Program-made: the position numbers and the translations under genes
Shown: in pieces, positions 1 to 12,100 of the stretch
Layout: every line of letters begins with the position of its first letter
How positions within the stretch are numbered: the first letter of the stretch is position 1
NCBI RefSeq assembly: GCF_041260155.1
Contig: NC_091936.1
Coordinates: 42,438,963-42,502,962 of the forward strand
Direction of reading: 5' to 3'
DNA: 64,000 nt
Source of the DNA: Ptychodera flava
Lineage: Eukaryota; Hemichordata; Enteropneusta; Ptychoderidae
The notes under the pieces: model-generated
Told to the model about the DNA's origin: nothing
What the model saw: the letters and a program-made list of their open reading frames with translations, nothing else
Database searches by the model: none

Positions 1-1054
1 CTTTGTACCAACCTTGAATGATACAGATGGAAATATGTCTGAGTTATGGCTCTGTACATGAAAAATTGTATCAAAGTGGCCGCCATATTGCCATATTGGA
101 TCCTATCGTGAGACAAATCAACATACATATGTATAACATAAATGAATGTCCTTGTACCAACTTTGAATAAAATCGCTTGACACATGTCTGAGTTATGGCG
201 AAGGACATGAAAAAATGTAATAAATTGGGCGCATGGCAGCCATATTGGATCGTATCACAAAACAAAGCAATATGTATATGTATGACATAGGTAAATGTCC
301 TTGTACCAACTTTGAATAAAATCGATTGAGACATGCCTGAGTTATGGCTAAGGACATGAAAAAAATTTAACAAAATGGCTGCCATGCGGCCATATTGGAT
401 CATATCATGAAACAAATTGACGTGCATATGTTATGCATATGTTATGCATATGTGCATGGGTTAATGTCGTTGTACCAACTTTCAAGAAAATCGGTCGGCA
501 TATGCCTGAGTTATGGCTCCTTACATGAAAAATCGTAACAAAATGGCCGCATGGCAGCCATATTGGATCGTATCACAAAACAAATCGACGTTCGTATGTA
601 TGACATAGGCCAATGTCCTTTTACCAACTTTGAATAAAATCGGTTGAGACATGCCTGAGTAATGGCTAAGGACATGAAAAAATTGTAACAAAATGGCCGC
701 CATGCGACCATATTGGGTCATGTCGTGAAACAAATTGACGTGCATATGTATTACATAGGTCAATATCCTTGTACCAACTTTCAATAAAATCGGTTTGAAA
801 CATGTCTGAGTTATGGCTCTGTACATGAAAAAATTGTAATAAAATGGCCGCACGGCGACCATATTGGATCGTATCACAAAACAAATTAATATGCATTTGT
901 ATGACATATAATACGGCTAGTAATCCTTGTACCAAGTTTGAATGAAATCGCTCCGGGCATCCCTGATATATCTGCGTGAACGGACGGACAGACGCACGAA
1001 CGGACGGACGCACGGACATAACCAAACCTATTAGTACCCTCGGACGGTGTCTGT
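1..1054 (-). repeat. ~149-bp satellite array with ACGG-type microsatellite end
   Basis: Six and a half tandem copies of a unit of about 149 bp. The landmark GAGTTATGGC recurs at 41, 190, 339, 508, 657 and 808, so one spacing is 169 and the rest 149-151. Units carry ATGGCCGC and CCATATTGGATC blocks. The array ends at about 955-1054 in an ACGG-rich microsatellite followed by CGGACGGTGTCTGTAGGGAC. Read on the minus strand, this end matches the header sequences at 54.95 and 55.67 kb. Microsatellite plus core repeats of 150-160 bp is the layout known from bivalve pearl/CvA elements, now grouped with Helitron-like elements; that assignment is inference. It lies inside the gene A intron. No coding capacity is credible. 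Confidence 0.8.
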
Positions 1055-1403
1055 AGGGACAAATTACAGCGTTAAATTTGATTAAAAGTGTTGTTGATCT
1101 GATAGATATCTAATGTCCAATGAAGTATTGAGCATCGCCAAGTTGATAAACAGCTCATTTGCATATTTAATACAGTTTTGTAAATAGTGAATTAATTCTG
1201 AGAGTACTGTGTGAAAGTTGATGAAACCTACTACATATAGTAATCTGACAGATATCTGATTTTCTGTGAAGCGTACTATTATTAATGAGCCTGTTGTAAA
1301 ACACGTGAGCACATTCAGGTCACATCTGGTTTCAATTAAGGATGGGCTAGAAAATGGATACTTTCGCAAATAATGTCCGCTATTATAAGTCAATTTCTTC
1401 CAG

Positions 1404-2410
1404 GTCGCATCACAGTGTATGTAATGGTAGACGGTTTCCAAATTGCAACTCTTGTAGAAAGTTTTAGTAGCGTCGCCCCCATGAATACCATCTCTTTTAC
1501 ATGTAACACCATGAACAGCGAAATCGATAAAACGATTTATGGTGGGCAATTACGATTTTTTGAGGTAAATATTGTATTGTATTGTATTGTATTGTATTGT
1601 ATTGTATTGTATTGTATTGTATTGTATTGCATTGCATTGCATCGCATCGCATCGCATCGCATCGCATCGCATCGCATTGTATTGTATTGTATTGTATTGT
1701 ATTGTATTGTATTGTATTGTATTGTGCTGTATTAGACTAGATTAGACTAGGTTAAACTAGATTAGATTAGATTGTTTATATAACAGTATACTGATGGTTG
1801 GCCATTTTTGGTATAAAATTAAGCATATCTCCTAAGTTTTTAAGACATTATGCAACTGGCATCATCTAAAATTAGTGCCAATCATGTCAAGACTTTTACT
1901 TAATCACAGGGTAGGTGTATTTATCAGTGTAAGTACAGGCTTCTCATGATTGCATTTAAGAATTAGACTGACATGTGTCAAACATATCGCCAGAAGAGCA
2001 GAGTTATCAGACTTCCCCCATTCTAGATCATGATCCCTTTTCACTCAAGCCACTTATTGAACTAACTTTCTCTTGTAACAATGCATTCCCGAAAGGCAAA
2101 AGGACCTCTCTCTTTGCAAAGAAAGGAGTGCGTTTAATCATTACAACACTGTTGTGGAAAGTCATCTCCATATATCCTTCGCGTATCTCAAATTTGATTT
2201 TCTTGATCTTGCAGTCTATAAATAATTTACCGACACATCTACAAAAAAAAGTCTGGTTCTTGTCAAGAAGAGATCATCGATTTGTTCAAGTGTATTTCTC
2301 GGATGACGTTTACCGACTTGTCCGCCAAGTAGAACCAATATTTTCTTGTGATGGTGCTCTACCTGGTAGGGATTATGTGTACACGCTTACATGGGGTATC
2401 AGGATACTCG
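1404..2410 (+). CDS. Gene A exons: membrane-distal Ig-like domain
   Basis: Exons 1404-1564 (phase 1 to 0) and 2215-2410 (phase 0 to 1). The first contains [17 protein letters not shown] and [11 protein letters not shown]. The second contains [19 protein letters not shown] and [18 protein letters not shown]. One cysteine per exon and a tryptophan between them suggest a single Ig fold split by an intron, much like the first Ig of TIE receptors, and it is followed directly by an EGF module as there. Gene B has the same two exons with identical lengths (161 and 196 bases), which supports these borders. Ig assignment is by pattern only. Confidence 0.75.
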
Positions 2411-5400
2411 GTAAGAAACGCCAGTCTATAATTTACTATTTGGCAATGCCATTTCGCAGAGTGAGTATAGTATATATGGTATTTTCTACAAGACTCATTG
2501 TTATCAAAGCCATTTTAGAGGTTTTTTAGAACTCGTTTTCATTTCTAAATATGTGCAAAGGTCTGACTGTCAGACACTTATGTTTTAAGTTGTGACGTGA
2601 AGTCTGGTTTTCCCGCTCATTGGCCGTCCTAAGTGGAGACGGGACACTTTTGAATATAAACTCCCACCCTTTACTGCAATTTGTCATTTTCTTTAACCCA
2701 AGGATGCCCGGAAGGTTACTACGGAATAGATTGTTCAGAGCATTGCATCTGCAAAAATGGAGCGACTTGTCATGCGCTGATAGGTTCATGTATGTGTGCT
2801 CCTGGTTGGCAGGGACCTGCATGTGATATCCGTGAGTACTATTACGAGGAAATTCGCACCTGTTTTATAAATAAAGAACTGATTAATCTTCACTTCCATA
2901 CATAATGTGCAATCCACTCAGTTTCTTAAGTTCTCCTCTAGGACTAAAATTCTATTTTTATGTTATTGTCTGTTTTCATGTCATGATTGGAGTTATTTCC
3001 TCATTAAGTGGATGCAGGGAATGCTGACCCTGTAGATCTATAAGAAACTTTGCGTTTTGAATCAAGAATGGTATTCATTGCTGATATTATTTGCATCCTT
3101 TACTTTGAAAGGAAAAATAGTTTAGTCTTGCCCTAGACAAAGTTTAACAATTTCTTTAAATTTCGAGGTCAACGTTACATAAAGTAACAGCTGTAGTCTT
3201 GTTCGAACAATTTCTGTATTTGCAATAATAAACTGTTCATTTGAAATACCAGGACGTAAATACAAAGATCTAGTAATCTTAGTAAAATGATGAAATGATT
3301 GCTTGCGAAGGTTTAAATATACATATTAACGGTAAAAGTAAGCGATGTTAACAATTGGAGTTGGCTTTTTTATCAGAATAAAGTGAGATCATAAATACAC
3401 CTGTTTTTTATGATAATTAAGTTAATGACTACTTATATGCATTAAGTAGTGTCTACAGACAAAACTCAAAATAACTGATTTTGGGGTTCTTTGATAATTT
3501 CCAGCAAACAACATCTTATTGTCATATAAATACAATGGAATAATACTCATCATGGTCGTATGGTATGATTTGTGCCTGAGAGCTTCAATATACTTTTTTA
3601 TAAGGTCGCAGCGAAGTTGTTTTGAACGCAACAGAATTGAGAGTTTACACAGGTGACTACATTGAAATGCAGGCAAATATATACAACATTAAATTGATAA
3701 ATACTTCGATATCATGGTACTTGAATGGTTCTGACGAATTCCTGAACGATACAAAGCATTTCACGTCCACTTTTAACACCAGGTAAGAAGTAGTATTAAT
3801 GATCAATCAATCAATCAAAATTCTGTTCAAGAAAATTCAGCATACAGATCTATTTTAATGCTCTCCAATAGAATGAAAGAGAAAAAATCTTTTGAATCGA
3901 TGAGATTCAAGCCTTTTTTCAAACATTCAACGGTAGATGTCACCGTACTTATTTGATAATTTTTGTTTGTAACTTTGTTTACCTATGAGCAAGCATATTC
4001 ACTTTATTGGCCGACATAAACTATCAACATTTATGAAATGCATTCGACATCTACGTGTCTACAAAGTAGGAATTTTAAGGAATGCACTATTTCCATTTCT
4101 CTTCACCTATTTTCTTGTGGATACCTCTGCACCTATCTAAGAGAATATGCATACAATACACGTAGCAAGAGCAAACTTCTGTTACGATTTTTTCTCTCTC
4201 TCCCTCTCTTACATGATTTTTAGATTAAATATCACTCATTTGACAATATCAAACTTTAAAGATGACTTCGCCGGTGTATATGTATGTTCCGTAATTGACT
4301 CAAGTGGAAATAATATCACGGCTACAAAAACATTATCTGCAAAGGGTGGGTAGACGTAATTCTACTTGTACATACATACATACATACATACATACATACA
4401 TACATACATACATACATACATACATACATACATACATACATACATACATACATACATACATACATACATACATACATACATACATACATACATACATACA
4501 TACATACATACATAATACATACATACATACATACATACATACATACATACATACTTATGTACCTACGTACGTACCTACGTATCTACGTACCTACGTACCT
4601 ACGTGGGGAATTTAGTTACAAAGACCGTGGCAGCCATGAACGCAAGTGGGATTTAAGTTAAACGTCCAAATCAAGTGTGGTATCCTCCATCTCCAGAGAA
4701 CAGATGATAACTCGAAAATGCTACAATGCCGAAAGCTCTGTAGAGTTTTAAATAAGTGCAACGTATATTTTGCGGCATTTGGTAGTGAAATCCCACATAT
4801 TTACTGCATTTTGTCGTATCGATTACTCACTACAGAAGACTTAACACTATACTTCGCTATACTTGTCGTTCATGAGATTTTGTATTTGTTCAAACACGTC
4901 GATAGTGTTCCATAAACATTGACCATGGGGCATCCGTGTTTCTTGGAGCCGCCATTACCGGAAGTTGGTAATGGCGGCTCCCAGAACTGTTTTTGGAATG
5001 CGATCGCGATCGCGATAACAGGGGAAAACGGTCAGAGAAGCTTGAAAAGTTCACCATTCAACTTCAGCTACATATCTCAACAGCAAAAACATTGATGAAA
5101 AAGTCAGATCATTTGTAGCTAGAGGTCGATTGCAACTCCTGCAACGTGAAAGCATGTTATCTGTTTATTATCAAGCTAGTTACACCAAATCGTGTAGAAT
5201 CTGTAATCACCCCTCTGAAACTGTTTCACATGTTTGTAACGGATGCACAAGAAATTAAACGAGCTTAAACATTACAGAATAGTTGATTTACTTTATCAGA
5301 GGATGTTAGAATGTAGTCTTAAAATGGAATTTAAGACTTACTAATAAGCTGTTCAAATATAATGTTGAACAAACATTTGAACATCCACATAAAAGGCGAG

Positions 5401-5855
5401 ACATTGCTATTATTGACAAAGAAAAAAGCAAGGCTTGTAGAAATAGCTGTCCCCTTGATGCACATATCTCAAGGTGTTACCAGGCAAAGTTTGATAAGTA
5501 TTATCCTTTAACGCTTGAAATCAATAGTTTGGGATTTCGCTCCGAGATCATCGTACTAATTATAGGTAGGCTAGGTAACGTTTTTCAGAAAGTGATACAG
5601 GTCTCATTAAAACTTGGGTAAGAAGAAATGATGCCAAATTCATCACTAAATTTAGTCTGAGTGCCATTATGGGTTCTAACAAAATCTGGAGATTAAGGTG
5701 CAGGAAATAATTTGTCTAAGTTTTTGTTTCGATAAAATTGATTACGCTGTTCACGTTTACGTAGGCCATTTCCACATTTTTTCCAGGGAGGCGTAACTTA
5801 ACTAGAGTTATTGTAATACTACGTCTGTACATTTTACATGTATAAATAACAATTG

Positions 5856-5889
<34 letters not shown>

Positions 5890-6045
5890 TGTATGTATGT
5901 ATGTATGTATGTATGTATGTATGTATGTATGTATGTATGTATGTATGTATGTATGTATGTATGTATGTATGTATGTATGTATGTATGTATGTATGTATGT
6001 ATGTATGTATGTATGTATGTATGTATGTATGTATGTATGTATGTA

Positions 6046-6084
<39 letters not shown>

Positions 6085-6159
6085 TTATGTATGTATGTAT
6101 GTATGTATGTATGTATGTATGTATGTATGTATGTATGTATGTATGTATGTATGTATGTA

Positions 6160-6190
<31 letters not shown>

Positions 6191-9100
6191 ATTTATGTAT
6201 GTATGTATGTATGTATGTATGTATGTATGTATGTATGTATGTATGTATGTATGTATGTATGTATGTATGTATGTATGTATGTATGTATGTATGTATGTAT
6301 GTATGTATGTTGTGTGTGTGTATGTTTGTATGTGTCTATGTGTCTATGTATTTATCTATGTATTAACGTATTTATGGACCATCTTTCCAGGTTGCCATAA
6401 CAATTACTTTGGCGAAAATTGTGACCTACTTTGTAGCTGTGAAAATGGTGCCGAATGTGATCGATATCGAGGTTGTATTTGTCAGGCTGGTTGGATGGGT
6501 ACCTACTGTGATAGCGGTATCTGAGTAATTTTTCATTCCGCATAAAACAAGAGCGTAGAGATCAGGGTTGTTTGAGTTTTGTCTTAGCAACCAAAGGATG
6601 ACGACTTCTGATCTCATAAAATAAAATCATTGCCCAGGTTGACTCCTTTGGTAGAGAGCCTTACTCGCCGTTTATAGATTCAGGTTTTACAAACTTTATA
6701 TGTTAATTTTTTATATGTTAAAGTCACACTAAAACTCATTTTCTTCTACAATGACGACGCCAACGACCGTGTTTTCCTCTGAAATAAACCAGATTATTTG
6801 CCTAGCCTGAAAGTTTTCAGTGTGACCTACCTGTAAGTAGACACTATAGTCAACGAATATAGAACAACTGTAGAAGGTTGTTAAATAACGGATGATGACC
6901 GTACCAGAACTTTCCAAGGTTGAGGTGATGTCTATGAAGCGTGAGCAAAGGTGCATGTTATTCAGATGTTAGACGATTGCATGTGGTATAAGGTGTTGAT
7001 CTGAAGTTTTTTTAACTATTTGAATACGTATATAAATAGAGGTCATGGAGAGGCATTCAGAATTATTTATGTCAAAGTTACACCTCGAAATGAACAACAA
7101 CATCATTGACTCAAACTTACCATACAGATATAAACTGTGAATCTTTGATTTCAGTTGCTCTCTCGTTAAAGCAAAGAAAGCCAGACATTATTTCCAAAAC
7201 AATCAACAATTGTACTTACAACAAATGTGCACAGAAGTTGCATTACATAAAGCTACAAAACAAAACTATTTTAAACAATACTTCTTTTCATTTTCTTGTC
7301 CTAGTATGTCCGCTAGGTTGGTTTGGTAGTAACTGCAGTTCACATGTCTATGTGAGAACAATTCAACCTGCAATCCAAAGGATGGCCACTGCACGTGTAC
7401 GACAGCGACATGTGGATCGTACTGCCATATTCAATGTGAATGCGACAAGGAAAAGGATCCTGTCTGTGATGAAAATATTGGAAAATGTCTTTGCGATGAA
7501 CCTGAACGTCTGCCTGCAGACGAAACTGAACTTCTACCTGTAGGTGACACTAAACTTCTGTCTGCAGGTAATAATTCACGATGACTGTTGCTGGCAAAAA
7601 GGCAAACATCGAATTTGAATATGACTTAAAAGAAATTGGTCACTGATGTAAAAACTCAAAGTCTCTAAATTGTTACTTCGCAAAGCAAGCTGTCAATGGT
7701 CACTCGGGCAAGCATGCTGTGCTATTTGTTACAATGACTGCAAGCAACAGGAACAATAAGACGACTAATGTATCGTTGATTAATTATTTTATTAGGTTTA
7801 ATGTTTTCAAGTTGTATGTTTTTGAGAAAAAACGTAGGGCAACTATGATTTGAGACTAAACTAAATGTATGCCAATTGTAACTATCTGTGTTACATATTG
7901 TCACGTGAGAGAAAACGAATAAAAGGTGAACTCAGCAATTGGCTTTTAATACGAAATTTATTACGAAAAATAAATAAAACTAATCACTTAGTCAAGGGAT
8001 AAAGTACAAACTCTGAAAGTTTACTTGGTACTTATCTCAGTAGGGACGGCGAAGCTCCAGTATCAGACAATGAGATAGAGTAAGCAGTTCTTTGGCTTGC
8101 CTGGAGACTTGAGGTTGCACAAAGTCCACAGAATAAATCCAGCGTTGCTGTGATTTCTGTGAAAATCTTGAAATTAATACTGCTGGAATTTCAAAAGTCT
8201 TGAAGTAACACGCAAGAGACACGATCCCAAATGTCTGACTGGAAATGTGTGCCGTCCCCTATCTATACTCATGTGGTTATATAAGAGAATATAAGAACAA
8301 TCTAGAATTTCCATTGATATGTTAATCAGTGCTCCAAAAATATACCACTTACACGACTACTTGAATTTCTAGAAGGTTCAAACAAGACTTATTGAATTCA
8401 AGGTCATGAGGTCGTGAAGGACAGTGACCTTGATAATTTTTTAGATTAATTTAACTCAGGTCATGAGTGTGGTGGAAAATGACCTACATAACAATATTAA
8501 TGGATATTCAAATAGCATACATTACCTACAATATTATATGTATTGTATCGGGAAATGTTCGATATCACATAAAGTGTAGTACTGTATTGTCTGGCTTTTC
8601 GTACACCTTTCATTAGTCAACCAATCAGGTGAGATAAGCTGTATTTTTTCATTTGATATTTTCAGCCGAAAGTGTAGCGACGTCAATCTTAGGTTTACGA
8701 AATACTTTGCTAAATATGAGTAATCTATACAAACAAGAATCAATGAATACGAATTGTAAATTTAACTGAAAAGAAATTCTGAACATGTACCCTATTCTGT
8801 AAGAGAACTTCAGTGTTACTGTTTTAGGTTGATGCATCGTTGTCACATCAGTGAGCGCCTATTGATGCCCACTTGACCTCTGTCTCCTTCCAACAATACA
8901 TCACAAATCTGAGATTCGTGATTCGTGCATTGAGTCTTCTCAGATTACGATGATGATGATGGTGGTGATGATGGAAATGTTGTTGTTGTTATTGTTGTTG
9001 TTTTGTTGTCGGCATCATTGTCGTTTCTAAATGTTGTAGCTGGTTTTGGTCGAAATTAATACTCTGTAATCAAAAATTTTTTGAATTGCAGATAAAAAAG

Positions 9101-12100
9101 GAAACAAGACTTTCGTGATAGCTGTTCTTGGTGTGGTTAGCTGTATGCTGTCTCTGTGTGCATGCATAGCATTTGTTTCCTACTGTTATAGAGGCAGACA
9201 CCATGGATTTAAAACAATCGTTGATACAGAATTCGACAGTTTCATAGAGGTAAATGCTAGCAACAGTAGTTACTGTTGCCATCTTTAATTTACACATGCA
9301 ATATGATGGCTTTGCCTTTCGGTTCCTGCATATATTTACAGGGAGTCGAAAAATGTAACTGTTGATTAAATTTACAATATGCCATTACGAATAGTCTACT
9401 GGACTCACTTATCGAACTGCTTACTCCCCTGAAGAAATCTTTTTTTTTCCAAATTCTTGATGTTCATAATTATCTACCTATGTATTTTAACTCTTATCAG
9501 GCTTTCTAGTACTTATTTATTCCACGAAGCATTTTCTACTGTTTGTCACTGCCGTGTTAATAGTGTTTCTCTCGAATATATTGAATTTCCGTCGCGGTGA
9601 TGACAGGAGCTATTTCATGAGCATCCCGATCTGGACACATGGGTACTGAGAAGGAAAGATATAAAGGTGAGAAAAGAAATCGGGTTTGGTGAGTTTGGAA
9701 AGAGCGAACTAGCAGAACTTCGAAGAGGACATGGAACTATCATGGTTGCCTTAAAGTCATTGATTACAAGTAAGTTAGAATTTGTTCTTGGAACGAGGAT
9801 GTTAAAGGATGCTTGTGAAGAGAAGCAATCACAACGTTTGTAGAATGCACGAAGGAAAATCTATATCTCATTGATGTTGTGAGTGTTTTACAAAAATTAT
9901 GATTATCTAAAAAGACTGCCCTTCGGGTAAGCAACGTTTTCTTTGTTGACTTACATAATTATATATGCAGAGTGGATTTTTTACTGTAAGTGTCTTCTTA
10001 CTTGTGTTTGTGCGTTAGTAATCAAAATGGAACATAGCTAGACATTGGCAGCTTTTGTACGTGTATTAGGATAAACGACAGTACATACAAATTGGACTGT
10101 TTGAATAAGCCATTTCGATTCAGTGTAAGACAATATCGCAGATGAAGCAACAGAATCAATTTTGCTAGCGATAACATCGCCTAAGTATATAGATTTCCAT
10201 ATTTCACAGACCGACGTCAATGTCTTCCGATCTCATACCGTGACTTCTGCCATGAGATCGCATGTTTGAAGAGATTGCATGGTCATCCAAATATCATCAG
10301 CCTTCTTGGAATAGTTGTATCTGGCGGTAAGCAGTTTTTATTTTTGTGTTTATTTTCATAGTTTACGCTTATCTCTTCCGTTATTACATCCGAATTAATT
10401 TTCAGTATGGTGTTTACCACTGCCCGATTATCTTGGAATATGATCTAGTCATGGGTTTTACAGACATAATCGTATTTATATTTTTGCCAGGCAGTCAAGA
10501 AGCAATGGATAGAGAGGTCACAATCTGCGAAAATCTCAGCACAGATTTTATTATGCCGTAATACATTAGTCCTTGTATTCTCTACATTGTCAAGTGTAGA
10601 TCCTAAGTATATAGTCGTCGAGTATGCAGCCCGAGGTGATCTGTTAAGCTATCTGCAGGGTTTGAGAAGCAAAAATGTGTCACGACTGGAAGAAGGGAGG
10701 CTCGTAAGAATCGCAAGGGATGTAACATTAGCCCTGCAGTACTTGGAAGAAAATATGGTTTGTTTCATTATCTTGAATTGATAAATGTCACATTTATACG
10801 TGCCCTACGTATCAGCATCGGCAGTCATTGGCACGACCAACAAATATAATATTCCGTCGTTGGTTTTGTCTCGGCTTGCAAAAATTATATACTGTAAGCG
10901 TATTTCCCTTGGTACACCTATGAAAACTTTGATTTAACTATTATTTCTTCGTATCTGTCAGAGAGCAACATACTACGTGCAGCTCTGCAGAAATCCAGAG
11001 CAGCCTTCTCACTACGTAAAATTGACATATTAAAGGCCTTATTTATTGTACTAATCGAAAAATTGAAACTGCCCCTGAATAACTGTCTCAGGTATTAGGA
11101 CAAAATCACGCTAAATTTCTCATATGTTACGATATAAACACATACGTGTATCATGGAAAAATAGTCAAAGATTATGTAGCATAAAATTCGCAAATCATAT
11201 GTATCTTTTTTCAGGTCATCCATCGTGACATTGCCAGTAGAAACGTTCTTATAATGGAAGACTACGTAGCCAAAATTGGTGATTTTGGTTTAAGTCGGGA
11301 TATTTATGAAACTGGAAAGTATTGTAAAGATAAATGGGTAATTATAACTCTCTATATGTACCAATCGAAATTCGCCGTTTAGAGATTACAGAAACGTTTT
11401 CAAAAATGTCCAGTGCACAATACATTTTTCGCGCGTAAAGTTTATTTGATATTTTTCTTTGATTTACCGTTTTAAATTTGACTCAATAGATTAACTAAGA
11501 AAGGTAACTATTGTTATGAGACTATTACATAAAATAAAAACCGCAGGTTTACAGAACATATAGAACATATTAAATGTGCTCCCTTTCCTATAACTGCGGT
11601 TGTATACCTAAAAAACAAATTGTTAGCCGAATTTACTGACGAATTTAAAGAGAAATTTGTACCATTTTGGTAATTTATCCATTGTATGACATATTCTGTA
11701 TCTGTATATATACACAGCATCTTGCTGTTGGTGATTCTGAAAGAAACTGACAGAAGTATATTATTTGGCTCTGGAACCGAAAATGTAAAAGAAATTGGTT
11801 ATCCATTTAGCTGCTATAATTTTAATACACATCGCGCAATCATAGAGATAATTCTCATTGTGAATTGTGTCTTCAATATTTTAAAACCAAAAAAATTGAC
11901 AAACGTCATGGCCATTAAGGTTCCAAGACAAGTAATTGACCTTTTTAAGCCAACATTCTCTAGTGGATAATTAGCTTGTATTCCAGCATGTTGATGTAAG
12001 ATATTTTTGAAATATTGAGACAAAACATAGGGAAAGCCAATTTTTGAAATGTTATGCAAATTACCTTTCACATGACACTGTGGTTAACAAAATGTTTCTC

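Noticed and set aside
1-1054. CRISPR-like repeat spacing
   Set aside because: The units are near-identical 149-bp satellites without unique spacers, in animal DNA.
1975-2529. A single 184-residue open frame
   Set aside because: Only 2215-2410 is coding, by splice signals and by its match to 59752-59947; the rest is open intron.
4295-6524. Long open frames of repeated MYVC or HTYI residues
   Set aside because: They are translations of CATA/TATG microsatellites in several frames and both strands. Only the last part, 6391-6516, is a real exon.
7106-7543. A 145-residue open frame ending inside the EGF exon
   Set aside because: It follows intron sequence and then the wrong frame; the cysteine pattern continues in the neighbouring frame.
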